The translations under genes and the position numbers were made by a program. Shown piece after piece: positions 25,457 through 38,340 of a DNA stretch of 64,000 nucleotides. This stretch comes from Anoplopoma fimbria. Its lineage: Eukaryota > Chordata > Actinopteri > Perciformes > Anoplopomatidae. The stretch is taken from assembly GCF_027596085.1 (NCBI RefSeq), contig NC_072449.1, positions 28,910,700 through 28,974,699 of the forward strand, written 5' to 3'. The notes under the pieces are model-generated. The model did no database searches and had not been told where the DNA came from. It saw only the letters and a program-made list of their open reading frames with translations. How positions within the stretch are numbered: position 1 is the stretch's first letter; every line of letters starts with the position of its first letter.

Positions 25457-26654
25457 AAGTGTTGCCAGTGTTTTTTTCAATGGCTTTACATGAATATAAT
25501 TAAAAGATGCACAGCCTTGCAAGCGAGACAGAGGTAGCTCCGGTGTAAAGTAATTTATTAAACTCAGAATCGATTGATGCAGCATGATGGAAGAAGATTG
25601 ATAATTAAGCTCAAACATATTTGAAATAATGAAAAGCCCCTCTAGTAACCCATTAATTGAGTTAAACACCTGCAAACATTATCTATGACAAAGGTGTTTG
25701 GGTTTTTTAACGGCTGGTATCCTCATTATAAAATGGAGCTCTATAATGTTTAAACATGCTTGACAATGCAGATTCAGTGGAGGTTTTGGCTGCACCTTAA
25801 TTAATCTACCTCGCCTATATTCCCCTCTGAATTATTGAGAGTCCAGGACTAGATCCATCACAATCTTTAATCATCTCTGGCCCCCTGCAGGCCTTCACCT
25901 GTCACCAGGCAGAGGATGCAAATTTCCTGACTTATGAAAGAGATGAAACAACAGTTCTTAACTTTTTTCGTCCCAGAGGGGACATTGGTCTTTTAGCCAG
26001 GTAATAAACTCAGTTTAAGGTCCATAAAATGTGGTAAAACACATAAAACGCGACCTCGACTCCAGGTCAAAACCATTCTCCTTCACCTTCCTTTTAAATT
26101 AATCCATTATCTCGAGCTTCATTCCGCGGCAGATGGCCGCACTGAGATGAAAAGGCCCTGAGACTGAAGGAGAGGAAGAGGAATGAGAGAGACTGTCCAG
26201 GAACATGAGGCGGACGGAAACAAGATGGCGGAAACGAAGCATGCGAGTCAGACGATAAAAAAGCAGCATGAATACAGGAGAATGCAGCCGGATAAATAAT
26301 TGTAAAGGCCTGTGTGAGACACGGTGATGGACAGATAGATGGAGGGAGAGACGTGGAGAGGAGAAAGCAACAAATAGCTGTAATAAATCTTTCCGTTTAC
26401 ATTGATGTCTTTTAAAAATGTCATGACTTTGCTTAAGGCCGTCCCGAGATATTACAATCTTGGGACGTTGGGAATGTTGCATTTAATTCGGAAATCAGGA
26501 TTATGAGCTGACATCACACCTGAGTTGACTGCGTCCAAGTACGACAAGTCAGGAAACTTAAAGGGTTCTTTAGCCAGGTCAGCTAATATTGCAAAACCAG
26601 GTGATGACAAGTTTGAGGTCCGTGTTGGTATGATTTGTATCCATATGAATCATG
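25457..26654. other. Non-coding stretch
   Basis: A 127-codon minus-strand frame at 26099-26482 is rich in Ser, Arg and Leu, has no recognised domain and lies over purine-rich DNA. I do not call it a gene. Confidence 0.4.
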
Positions 26655-26773
26655 AATTTATTAGGAATAAATGATGAATACATTATGGATTAGTCTGAAT
26701 ATAAAGGAAGTGATGTATGAATAATACATCTGTTTACTCTCCTTTCCTCCTTGTTTATTTTTCCATTCTGTAA

Positions 26774-26774
<1 letters not shown>

Positions 26775-26862
<88 letters not shown>
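26775..26862 (+). repeat. (GT)n microsatellite, 88 bp
   Basis: Perfect GT alternation, the counterpart of the 122-bp tract at 28250. Confidence 0.97.
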
Positions 26863-26951
26863 GAGGCCTGTAGGCAGTCCTCAACAGTTTCCATAGGATC
26901 CATAGGATCCTTGTGGAGTATGGAGGTCCCCTGTGGAGGACCTATGGTGAG

Positions 26952-26984
26952 GGTGTGTGTGTGTGTGTGTTTGTGTGTGTGTGT
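26952..26984 (+). repeat. (GT)n microsatellite, short and interrupted
   Basis: About 33 bp with ttt interruptions. Its counterpart in the second copy is a perfect 128-bp tract at 28445. Confidence 0.95.
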
Positions 26985-27613
26985 TTGCAGCAGCTGTTTT
27001 AGGGACTCTATATATACTACATAGATGTTTAACCGGACATCAAAGTTAGAATTCTTGCGATCAATCCTGTTCTGCGAAAAGCTGCGCCGGTTAAAATAGA
27101 AGCGATCCTCTAAAATTTGAATGGTGAATAACACCGCCATCATTATTCAAAGTCACAGGTGTTAATGTCTGTCATATTTAAATGTTTAGTCATACAAACA
27201 GCCACAAAAAAACACAATGCACAAATATGTAAAACTACACAATATGAATGTGGAGCCAGTGAATGTTTGACATTGTTGCTTAATAAATGAGTGGAAGCAA
27301 AAATTGCAATAATCTTCCGTCAGTCAACTTAGTTATTGACTAAGCTTTCAACCACGTTTATAACTACGACCATAATTAGTAATACTAATGCTCACTAGTA
27401 GTATCATCACAACTACTAATCAGCAATAAATGATACAAAAACTTACTATAAAACTCTTCAAGCCTTAAAAAAACCCAAAGTGAAAGAGAAAAATGTGAAG
27501 CAGTCACAAAGTCTCCTAGTACAATAAGAAAATGTTTTAAAAAACCTAAACTTCTTTTCATTGCATCTCTAAACTGAACACCTTTCACCAGCTGTCCAAG
27601 CACCTTAATCCTT

Positions 27614-28134
<521 letters not shown>

Positions 28135-28249
28135 CATTGATTAATAAATAATCCATTTAATGTGGATTAGTCTGAATATAAAGGAAGGGATGCATGAATA
28201 ATACATCTGTTTACTCTCCTTTCCGCCTTGTTTATTTTTGTATTCTGTA

Positions 28250-28372
<123 letters not shown>

Positions 28373-28443
28373 TTGCAATTGAGGCCTGTGGGCTACAGTT
28401 TCCATAGGAGCCTTCTGCAGTATGGAGATCCCATTGGACCTAT

Positions 28444-28574
<131 letters not shown>

Positions 28575-28660
28575 CAGCTGTCTGTGGGACCTTATATACT
28601 GTGTTTGGATGTTCAATGGGACCTGGAGATCAATCCTGTGCTGAGATTGCAGTCGTGCCC

Positions 28661-29039
28661 ATCAAATTGCGGTCCACGCTGCCGAAGCGTCCTTGAGCAA
28701 GTAAAAAGATAAAAGTGGAAGAAGCTATGGATATACATAGCAGCTGTAGCTGGCGATTAGTAACAAAATAATTGGATGATGGGAAATGGGAAACCATGCA
28801 TGAGTGCCTGCATCTGTCCAGAGGCTGGGGCAGCTTTGAACCAGAGATTGTTGCAATGCAGCACTAGCAAACACAACATGTACTGGGAAGTTTATTATAA
28901 GTAAGATGTCAGCAGGTTTCATGTCGTGTCCTATTTAACAATAGAAATATATCTAAAGATGAGCATTCCACTCTCTTCTTCTGTCGTGCACGGGTGTTCG
29001 GACTCCATCACTGAGATAGAAGGCAACTGCAAAGCTGTA
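28661..29039. other. Non-coding stretch, nothing recognised
   Basis: No gene-like frame and no assigned repeat. Confidence 0.4.
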
Positions 29040-29195
29040 AGGGCGAATGCTTGTGCCAAATTTGAAGATATTCCCTCCAGGCATTCCTGAGCTATCATGT
29101 TCACGAGAATGGGACAGACGGACAGACAGATGGACGGACGGACAAATCGAAAGCATAATGCCTCCAGTCACAGCAGAGGCATTAAAATTGTGCAT
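29040..29195 (+). repeat. Fish interspersed repeat fragment (class unknown)
   Basis: The fragment contains tgtgccaaatttgaagatat, tccctccaggcattcctga, tcacgagaatgggacagacg, then imperfect gacggaca tandem units and cataatgcctcc. I recognise this phrase order from widespread fish repeats, but I cannot name the family and there is only one copy here. Confidence 0.5.
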
Positions 29196-30205
29196 AAAAC
29201 ATAATGTTCTGCACATTTACTGCCAAACTGGAGTTACAATGACACAATATTGTTGTAATCCTGCATTCATTCAGCGTTCCAAGATGGAACCAATAGAGGC
29301 CAATAGAGGTTTTCCTCTCTTCCCAGGCATTTTGACAACCCACAGCCCAGGAATATATACGGGTTGTATACAGTTGTGGCGCAAACTTCAAAACTAAAAA
29401 TGAATGTGTTATTTTACACCCATTCTATGCAATCATTTTATATGGAAAACAGAGTTTTTCTCTTCACTGGGCAGAGCTGTTCTCCGGGCTTGGCTCAGAC
29501 AGCATGAACATTTAGTTTTATGAAATAGCCAAACAGCACAATATATTGTTTCAGCATTGATATTGCAATGTCGTCATGCTACAATTTTTTTCCTGCTTGA
29601 TAAAAAAAGATAAACTCGCAAGGTTCTTTTTTCCCATGACTAATACAGTTTCATAATGAACTGTATATATTTTTCCACATCTCAACGTCTGCATGGGGGA
29701 TTCGACTCGACGGATCAAACCTGTGTTTATTAGTAAATGATTTACTGGAGCACAAAATTGTTCACCTAGCCTCTCAAACGTGCACCAGATTGATGCATTT
29801 AACTTTAAAATGTAGGCTACAACATTTTGGGTGAATATTCCTGTATTTTCTCATATTGCAATATATTGTGCAGACAAACAAATACACCAGCATGATAATC
29901 TGTAAACACAACAATTATTAATGTTTGTATCATTAATAGCTTCTACTAAATAGAATGCCATTTAAACTCAAACTTGATTACATTTGATTTGAGCATGATA
30001 ATGAAATGCAGCTGAATTTCTGCTGAGCTAATTGAATTGCATTTTTCAGAATCTTAATCAGCTGATTGCTAGTGAGTCACCTCCAATATGGCCGCCAGAG
30101 GGGTGAGTAACATTCTCTGAAGGCTTTTATGAATCATTGCCAAAAATAGTTCTGATCCGCACTGTTACCTTGAGCCCAGCCGGCTCAGCGGGGGTTAACT
30201 GTCTC
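29196..30205. other. AT-rich non-coding stretch
   Basis: No coding or repeat signal except the 22-bp match at 29780-29801 to 25289-25310. Confidence 0.4.
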
Positions 30206-30440
30206 ACTTCTGATTCCTAATGTGGCACCAACACGCAGAGAGACGATGCAGCGCCGAGCTGTGCAGCAGCAGGGAGCGGCCGCTGCGCCTGTCTTCTAAC
30301 TCTTATTATCGGTGTGCAGATAGCAGCCTCAGCGGCGCGTCTGCATATCGCCACGGCGACAGCACTGGGGAGGACGTGATGCAACCCATGTTATCCTATG
30401 TTACAGAGCGCTGTGATCCTGTTGTATGAAGATCCCAGCT
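30206..30440. other. GC- and CpG-enriched patch
   Basis: The patch contains gcagcgccgagctg, agcggccgctgcgcc and cagcggcgcgtctg within about 230 bp, in an otherwise AT-rich area. It overlaps a 69-codon plus-strand frame without a recognised motif. It might be a small CpG island or a conserved exon, but the sequence alone does not decide. Confidence 0.4.
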
Positions 30441-30608
30441 CAGTGATGCAAGCGGAAGACGCCGCTGACTGGAGGCCAACATGTGTTTCATGATGTTTTC
30501 TCAGGGAACAAGCAGCTGGTGATCAGAGCGCACTGTGTTAGGGAAAGAGGGTCGGGTCAAGTCTGTCGTGGCTTTCAGAGGGAAGTCATTTGAATATCCG
30601 TCACACGA

Positions 30609-31118
30609 AGGACGCACTGATATTGGGCCAATACTGACTAAAATGAGGCAGATCTATTCAATTTAATTATTTTCATACTATATACATTATATAGTAGGGT
30701 TTTAATTCCTGTTCAGGTTTTGACTTGAACAAGTTTTTGATTTGTTGCAGCAATAAAAAGGTTTACACTTGAATTGTAATTCCCCCGAATTTCTAAGATT
30801 TATTACGAAGTTGCTGGTACACAATTTTTAATTTTAATAGCAAATAAACAATTCAATAAATGTATATGATGCATCTATTTATTACATTACATTTTTTTTA
30901 AACATAGTTAGGAAAGCAGCAAACATAAAACAAAGATCCTAGACACTCCCACACAGCGGGGCATACCACTTATAAATTATTATTTATTATTATTATTATT
31001 TGTATTATTATCATTATTATTAATTTAACACTGGTATCAGATCAGAAATCGGTATCAGCTGATACTCAAAGCCCAGGTATCCGTATTGGGACTTAAAGAT
31101 TTGGACCAGTGCATCCCT
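30609..31118. mobile_element. Non-autonomous hAT-like element, about 510 bp
   Basis: The left end reads aggacgcactgatattgggc and the right end, reversed, reads agggatgcactggtcc, so the ends are inverted around gcactg with hAT-like agggatgca. Just inside are gatattgggccaatactga on the left and atcggtatcagctgatactc on the right. The interior is AT-rich with a (TTA)n stretch at 30976-31021 and no frame. The layout matches a very common fish repeat that I remember as a hAT-type MITE. No clear target duplication is seen. Confidence 0.7.
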
Positions 31119-31138
31119 AACACAGACACACCGACACC

Positions 31139-31140
<2 letters not shown>

Positions 31141-31208
<68 letters not shown>
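31141..31208 (+). repeat. (CA)n microsatellite, 68 bp
   Basis: Perfect CA alternation just outside the hAT-like element. It is preceded by imperfect caccga units. Confidence 0.97.
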
Positions 31209-31209
<1 letters not shown>

Positions 31210-32107
31210 TTTCTATAAGCAGTTTTGAAGAATGGATAAAGATATAGGGATGTTGCACTGCACCAGGACACAGTGGGAGAGGAGTAGGTCGAGAACTAAA
31301 CAGCACTGTGATCTCAAAGCCAAATATGGAGGTTTTTGCGACCTCAATCAGAGATGGTATCAGATCATCTTCTCGAGCCACGGGGTTCCTTTAGCATTTC
31401 GTAATGCAGAAGTTGCACCATTATTGCCTCTTCCACTCGAGGGAGCGCAAAGTCAGAGAGGACGAAGGCTCAAATGGAAAGATCTGATACGAGGACGCCC
31501 ACCTGCACCTCTCCGGCAAAATCTCGACCACATTCATACACGCACAGTTACTCCACCTTTTGATTCAATATACATGAAGTGAAGTTCAGTGCGTCAGGGT
31601 GAGTCAGACGGTGTCGGGGGAGAAGAGAGCGCTAACTACACTTTGCCTTAAAACGCTTTTCCACACATCACAGAGCTCAGTGTGGTTTATTGTTCCACAC
31701 GGAAGCAGCGCCCGGCCGCATAGTCGTTAGATAACATTAACTGGATGTACACGGCTCTTGAACTTGTGGGCGAGACATTAATTAGGGCAAACGGCCCACG
31801 CGATGCACTGCGGCCCACGCCGGGCTCCTGCAAAGAACTGCAGACTCCTGCAGAGCGCACTGAGCCAGAACCACCTGTGACCAGATGTGTTGCACCCTTC
31901 CTTTAGAAATATTAAAACAGATAAAGAGACTTCTACAGTACAACACTAATTCTGTGTTCCAGTTCCATACTACATTCACAAAATGACCTAAATAGATATT
32001 CTCAAAGATGTTGGTCTCACATTGCAACGCACATAGGAAATGAAGCTACAAATTCACAGCTTGCATTGTGAGTCATCTCAAGCAAAAAAAATATTACATT
32101 TTTGTTC
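31209..32107. other. Non-coding stretch with a CpG-enriched part
   Basis: A 116-codon plus-strand frame (31232-31582) has no recognised domain. The part 31600-31860 is richer in CpG (cggaagcagcgcccggccgc, gcggcccacgccgggctc). I cannot assign a gene. Confidence 0.4.
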
Positions 32108-32195
32108 AAGGAACAGTGTGTCACATTTAGGGGGTTTAATTGGCAGAAATTGGATATATTATTCATAACTATGTTTTTTTTAGGTACATGTAAAG
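32108..32195 (+). repeat. Possible fish interspersed repeat fragment
   Basis: The sequence gaacagtgtgtcacatttag followed by ggggtttaattggcag and attcataactatgttttt matches, from memory, the start of a common fish repeat. Only one copy is visible, so confidence is low. Confidence 0.4.
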
Positions 32196-33319
32196 AAAGT
32201 GAATTCAATCTTTTCTGTCCGCATTCTCTCGTCCATGGTCACTGTTTACACAAGCACAGCACGCACGGAAAATGCTTTTTTCACAAACAAGCTAAAACAA
32301 AAGCAGTATGTTTGAGGTCTGTTTATCTTAGTTTGTTGTTTCTGATGAACGTTTCTGCTGGCTGAGACAAAGCAGCCAGAGAACAGAGGAGAGGAGTAAT
32401 GACTGATGTTTGTGTTCTGTTTCAAAATAAACTTAACTGAGAAATGTTGGTTCTTTAATTGATAGTTTAAATTAGTTTCTAGTGAAGTACAAATGACTTA
32501 AAATCGTTACTTTGGTGTTTTAGAAACAATATTTAGTTACATCTAATTACTCTAACGAGTTAAGTTCTAAATGTATTTGTTTTTGAAAATATATATTTGT
32601 TTATAGAAGCAATTATTTAGTCATGAAAAATAATTGCATATCTATAAGAGTAGCTCCTTGTAGTAATGGAATTGAGATGCAGCTTAAATGTCACGTTTGT
32701 TGGTGGCTGATTGTGTGGAGAGCTCCAGACCGACTACTGTACTGAATACTGTACTGCACTCATGTTTGGATCTTTCACCAGAACTTCATTTTGGTAAACT
32801 GGAGGCGACAGCATTTCAATCAGAGGTTCTCACATCTGAATTATGTAGTATATTTATTAAATTAAAATGTCAACTCGTGTCAACTGCATTAAAGAGAGTA
32901 AGGAAGTGGCAAACATAATCCCAAACCACCACGTACAAAGACGGAGACTCTGAATGCAATAAAAATGGGGGACATTCCGTTTATCTGTCCCCACAAAAAA
33001 ACATCAATAAATAATGAGAAACACTGAGATACAAATGAAACAAACACGCCTGTCTATGTTTTCAACAGCTCCGAAAAGTAAAGAAACACAAATCTCCAAT
33101 GAAGTCGCGTTCAAATACAAACGTCCCCTGCCAGACAGATGGCTTCCGCTCTGATGCACGGGGCGGGTTTCAATTCCAGACGGAAGTGAAGCTGACGTCA
33201 ACCTGGCGACTGCACCGCTTAATAATCAAGAGGCAGAATAATTAACATGGGGTCATTAATTGAGCCTTTGAGCTCAGTGCTGTTAAGTCTTTTAATCCTG
33301 CTGCCTGATAGCACACTAG
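32196..33319. other. Non-coding stretch, nothing recognised
   Basis: AT-rich, with only short frames and no assigned repeats. Confidence 0.4.
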
Positions 33320-33398
<79 letters not shown>

Positions 33399-33458
33399 TG
33401 TGTGTGTTTGTGTGCATATTTGTGTATGTGTATGTATATATATGTGTGCGTGTGTGTT
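33320..33458 (+). repeat. (GT)n microsatellite with degenerate 3' part
   Basis: About 75 bp of perfect GT passes into gttt, gcat and gtat variants. The gradient of interruptions suggests decay from one side. Confidence 0.95.
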
Positions 33459-33594
33459 TCAGTGAATTCATACGTGTTCCTGTTGTTATTCTAACCGGTT
33501 ACCAGCTGGAGGTTCAGGTCTTTCACAACAGTCACCCAGCAGCTAATGAGACGGACCCAGCAACACCTGCAGGAGCTCACTGCATGGGATCGAT

Positions 33595-33597
33595 CAC

Positions 33598-33688
<91 letters not shown>
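33595..33688 (+). repeat. (CA)n microsatellite, 94 bp
   Basis: CA alternation with one cg step near 33601, on the strand opposite to the GT tract 137 bp upstream. Confidence 0.97.
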
Positions 33689-33692
<4 letters not shown>

Positions 33693-33796
33693 GTAAACAC
33701 TAAGGTTGGAATGGTACATGTATTCGTTTCCAAACCGTTAAAAAAGGAAGTCGGGTCCGTCTCTAGCTACACTTGAATGTGTCGATTTGAGGGTTT

Positions 33797-33823
33797 AAAA
33801 AAAAAAAAAAAAAGGAAAAAAAA
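33797..33823 (+). repeat. Poly-A tract
   Basis: Seventeen A residues, then gg, then more A. It could be a retroposon tail, but no retroposon body was recognised upstream. Confidence 0.8.
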
Positions 33824-34529
33824 CGGACTGGAGTCCTTCTTTCCACAGCGTTCAGGCAGATGCAGCCAGGGTTGAATGTGTACTTTTTAAAATAGATGCA
33901 TTATTGTTATTTTTATTTTTCCTGCTGTCTCAAAAATGTAAAGAACCGTGACCATAAAAACCTAGGTACATACCGATCCATGAACTTTGCATACTGCTTC
34001 ACCCCTGATATACACATACTCCATTTAATGAACAACACTGTTGTTCAAGTGAACCGAGATATCTCGGGTCAAATTCATTTAAATGAAGACACATCACCCA
34101 AGGCCATTCAACAGGAATGCAACACGATGAAAAGTTGATAAAAAATTTCACCAGCCACACTTTGCTGAATACCAACCCTAAGAATCAGCACTGGGCTGTG
34201 CGGATTTTGGCACATTGAATCATGCAAAGTTTTCAGCCGTTGGGTCAGAAAAGAGAGTATTTGACGACACGATTTCGACCACTGGAATTTTAGATCAGAA
34301 GGCCTGACGAGGGGTTAAAAGGTCTGGGGTTGTAGAAGGGACACAAAGGACCCACTAATAACTATAACAATAACTAACTCTGTAACAGGACATGAGGCCT
34401 TGATGTTGGGGAATGTCCTCACCAGGAGGTAACTGGAGCTGAGTATGTGCTGTGTGAGCTACTTTGATTGGAACGAGTGGGTTGCCACCAACACTGTATC
34501 CAGTAATCTTCATACAACCATTATTCTTA
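33824..34529. other. Non-coding stretch, nothing recognised
   Basis: No gene-like frame and no assigned repeat. Confidence 0.4.
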
Positions 34530-34715
34530 CCAACCACGATTCTTTTCTCTCTGCCTCCACCTTTCTTTAACCTCTACCATCCAACCTTATCCTCTTCTTT
34601 CCCCTTCATTCTTCTCCTCTCCCCTCCATCCCTCTCCTCGTCTTTTCTCTTCTCTCCCTTCCATTCCTCTCCTCCTCTCTCCTCCTCTATTTTCCTCCAT
34701 CCCTCATTTCTATCA
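34530..34715 (-). repeat. Pyrimidine-rich tract (purine-rich on the minus strand)
   Basis: About 185 bp dominated by ctcctct, tccat and ttcctc words. The 85-codon Ser/Pro/Leu-rich plus-strand frame over it is an artefact of this bias. Confidence 0.85.
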
Positions 34716-37149
34716 GTGTAAAGGACCACTGTTGATCCGCGATCGGTAAGGATCCCCCCTCACGGTCAGGCACGCACTTGAATCGCAGATTAATTACACA
34801 GCTTAACGTGAACCATCACAGTGTGAAATAAAGTTTTACTGACAATATTTGCAGATATTCAATCAAATATGCGATAAGGACATTGACATTTAAGCTTTTC
34901 TAGTCGCCAATCTCTGATAATGTTGCATTGTAAACAACCAATCTGTGTTTAAATTGACAGGAGGAGAAGGAAGATTCCATTATCATAACGTTATCATAAT
35001 GTACTTACATGTAATCTCATAAAATGTAGTGTTGTTGTGAAACTTGAATAAATCCAGTTATCACTATAGGTGACCTTTACAGAGTAAAAGGATAACATTT
35101 AGAATTGTTGACGGTTCACAGAATTCAGAGCGTTGAAATGATTTTATGGGACTGTGGAAAAAAATGAATAGTGTGGAGCCTTGGAGACCAGCTGCTATAA
35201 TCAAAAAACAATATGGATCAGCAATGAATGGCAATTAATATCAGCCACCAAACTAAATTGAATAAGAATTGATGGAGTGATAAAAGAACCAGGCAGAGCG
35301 AATGAAGAGATGGATGCATGGACAGGTGGGCCGACTGCCACAACTGAAGGGAGTGCAAAATAAGCAGAGCAAAAGAAAAACAAATCACAGAAATGATCCT
35401 GTAGCTGTCTGGTCATGGGTCAGATTCCTGTACCAGCAAGGAGTCCAGTCACAGTCTTATCTCACTTTACCACACTACTAGCTAAAGTTAGCTTAGCACT
35501 GCTCCACCTCTCCCTCCATCACATCTGCTGACCGCTGAGACAGCAGCAAGTAAATCTTTACATATTGGTTTTCCCCTGAATAAATAAATTCCACCTATCT
35601 CACCAAACTGAAATTAAGCCATGAATCCTCCTGCCATCAGCCGCCGTCTGCTGGCTCTGGTGCCAAAGTGGAGAAAAAAGTTGACACAACAGGTTTTTCT
35701 GCTGAAGCCTAGAGAACATGAGGACCAGTGTGCACTTACAGAGAATAATGGCCTGTTTCATAAAGCACGGACAGCAAACTGAGGACTGAGTGATGAATGG
35801 AAGACGACAAAGTGGTGATGATTGATTGGGAAGAATACATTTAAAAAATAATGTGGCCAATTTCTTAATAACATTTTAAATCTTGCTATTAAATTAACCG
35901 TTAACAATTTCGCCACAACAGTCCAACAATAGTGGGTTTTATCCAGGATTAAATAACAAGCAGTTGCCCCACACAAAGCTTGCTATAAATAAATGCCATG
36001 CACATTTTTAACAAAGTATGGCATTTGTGAGGGAACAGCTTTCACCTCGAGGCTTCCGCTGACACAATGAGAGTCATTACAAAATCTAGACTACAGACCG
36101 TCTTTTCCGCTTCAGTTCATCACTACAAATACATGCAATGTATCCAAGCAGTGTTCAAACAGAGCTTTGTTTTAAATTCTTCTTAAGATCCCAGCATATA
36201 TATATGTATATATAAATAAATTACTAAAAATAATGAGCTGTGATCCATTAAACCCAGTCAAACAAATATTTACCTACAACTGCTAAGAGAAATTTGAGAA
36301 GATACAACTGCTCCATCATCTTAAGGTAGGGAAATGTATCCCCTGTGCTGTCTCAGAGCCTGCTTAATGAAAATACAAATAATATGCCTATAGAGAAAAT
36401 GAAATGGTTACAGGGAGATTTTAGTTTTAAGTGCCAAGCCCCTAAATTTTGTGGCCAAAGTACAATTTATGCGGGCCCAAATATAAACTCAATACATTCA
36501 GGGAAATTAATTGCAGCTTAACACAGCTTAACTGTGACACCTCAATAAATGAAAAGACATAAACAGAATGAAAATATGTTATTATTTATCTTAATGGAAA
36601 ACAGTCTTTTAATTCACACACTGGAAAATATATAAAGTCTATCACTTCTTGCAGAGAAATAAGAAGGTATTGTTTAGACAACAAATCTCGTAGCACCAGG
36701 GAGAACATTTCAATAGAAAACAATTCAGTCAAACTCACACGCTTGAGATTCAGTCAGGGCACCGGACACTGTAATCTCAGAGACAGACCAGATAAAACGT
36801 GGGGGCTACTTAGACAGAAAAGAGTGGCCACATTGTAACTTTATGTGGCATCGGACCATGGTTAATTTCAAAAAATATATTTCATAAAGGCAGCAAGAGA
36901 GGTGGTGATATAAAGACAGCATAAAAAAGAACATATTAGAACATTTCTTCAGCGAGAACAGTGTACAGGAGCTGCATTCACCATTATCCGGTTCACAACT
37001 GTCAGAATGCAGGTTTCCAAAGATCACTTTTCCTGAATGAATATCCTGTGTATATACAGTATTTCCTGTTGTCAACAAATGTATCCACACTCTCACACGC
37101 ACACACTCTGAATCAATAAAGGTCTGGTTATGGATTATAATTTAGTGGT
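34716..37149. other. AT-rich non-coding stretch
   Basis: A ttgatccgcgatcgg stretch at 34730-34800 may be related to the hAT-like end at 1908. Otherwise only short frames and a small tatata stretch near 36197 are seen. Confidence 0.4.
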
Positions 37150-37159
37150 AAAATGACTG

Positions 37160-37465
37160 CTTTAATTGCTGGAGCAAGCAGTAGTGGAAGAATGACTCAG
37201 ATCTATTGGTTGAATAAAAGCAGCAATACCCCAGTGTACAAAACGTATTGGCTGCAAAGTAGCTAGTCACTGATGTTGCCAAATGTGGTGTAGCAAAAAG
37301 TACAATTTGCTAATTAAATGTAATGGAGCAGAAGTATGAAGCAGCATAAAAAAGAAACACTGAAGGAAAGTACAAGTACCTGAAAATTGTACCTAAGTAC
37401 AGTAACGTTACTTGAGTTACTTGAGTAAATGTAACCTACTTAGTTACTTTAAAGTGTGGTTACTC
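37160..37465 (+). repeat. Interspersed repeat (tacttgagtaaatg family), plus copy
   Basis: The copy ends with aaagtacaagtacctgaaaa, ttgtacctaagtacagtaac and acttgagtaaatgtaaccta, then ttagttacttt. These words are those of a repeat widespread in fish. The upstream part (agcagaagtatgaagcagc) fits the same family. A reversed copy lies at 38186-38340. Confidence 0.7.
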
Positions 37466-38185
37466 ATGAGACCATATGACGTCTCCTGAAGACTGGCGGT
37501 GGAAGGATGGAGAATGAGTGGATATCTGTCCTCCTACTGTGACAGTGCAGACCGGGAGACACCTTCTCCTCTCGGGCTCCAAGGAGCTGGTCCTCACCTT
37601 GCTAGTTTTATAGCATTCTAATCGCTGTTAGCATCACCATTTCTACAAAATTGATGGATTTGGCACAGTGTTAACAATGTGAACTGTATATAAAAAAAAA
37701 AGTTAACCATAAACACACATGCATTTACCGTCCATACAATGAAATAGGTCCTTAACCAGGCGGTTTGACTCTCTGCAGGCATCATTAAATTGTGTCCCGC
37801 TAGCTAGCAGCATCACCCGGCAGCTTTACCTCCACAACTCGCCGGTGAAACTTTAAGACCGGCGATAAGTTTTTTGTGAACTAAAAACATTGCTTTTCGT
37901 GTTTACTGACAAATTTGTATTTAAAATAATATACTCATAATACTCATCCCTATCTATCCAGTTATTAAATCCTGTCCACACATTACATTTGAGAGTAGGA
38001 TGCACAACAAATCCCTTGAACTAGTGTTACTGATGAGAAAAAGTCAAAAATAAATGACCTTGACAACATTTATGGACATTGATCCACAAAACGCAGAGAT
38101 GTGACCCTGAAGAAGAGACAGGAAGTGATTTGTTATTAACAATGTGTTGATCAGTGTAAAGGGGAAATAAGGGTTTCCCTAATTT

Positions 38186-38340
38186 AAGTAAGTAACTTAG
38201 TATATTTACGAAAGTACCTTACTTAAGTAAGAATCTGAGGTCATTTTACTCCAATACATCTCAGAGGTAAATATTTTATTTTTTCTCCACTTAACTTGTT
38301 TGACAGCTTTAGTTGCTTTCCAGATGACAGTTTTTCATAC
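38186..38340 (-). repeat. Interspersed repeat (tacttgagtaaatg family), minus copy
   Basis: The copy starts agtaacttagtatatttacg, then aaagtaccttacttaagtaa, and continues with actccaatacatctcagagg and tttgacagctttagttgct. Reversed, its first part matches the end of the copy at 37160-37465. The two copies face each other across about 720 bp, so they may be two insertions or the two ends of one larger element. Confidence 0.65.

Larger units (their letters stand above)
26655..27115 (+). repeat. Duplicated segment, copy 1
   Basis: The unit contains ggattagtctgaatataaag, a tacatctgtttactctcctt block, a GT tract (26775-26862), tgaggcctgt, agtttccatagga, a second shorter GT tract (26952-26984), gcagcagctgt and a gatcaatcctgt block. 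The same blocks in the same order recur at 28135-28660, offset by 1477 bp. The flank before the first tract matches at roughly 94 percent over 79 bp by eye. A small ccataggat tandem (26892-26909) is present only in this copy. Confidence 0.85.

Noticed and set aside
26099..26482. 127-codon minus-strand frame
   Set aside because: Composition follows purine bias on the plus strand, and no domain was recognised.
29110..29150. gacggaca tandem units as an independent minisatellite
   Set aside because: They are part of the dispersed repeat recognised at 29040-29195, where such units are usual.
33797..33823. Poly-A run as the tail of a processed pseudogene
   Set aside because: The 300 bp upstream are microsatellite and unrecognised sequence, with no coding remnant or target duplication.
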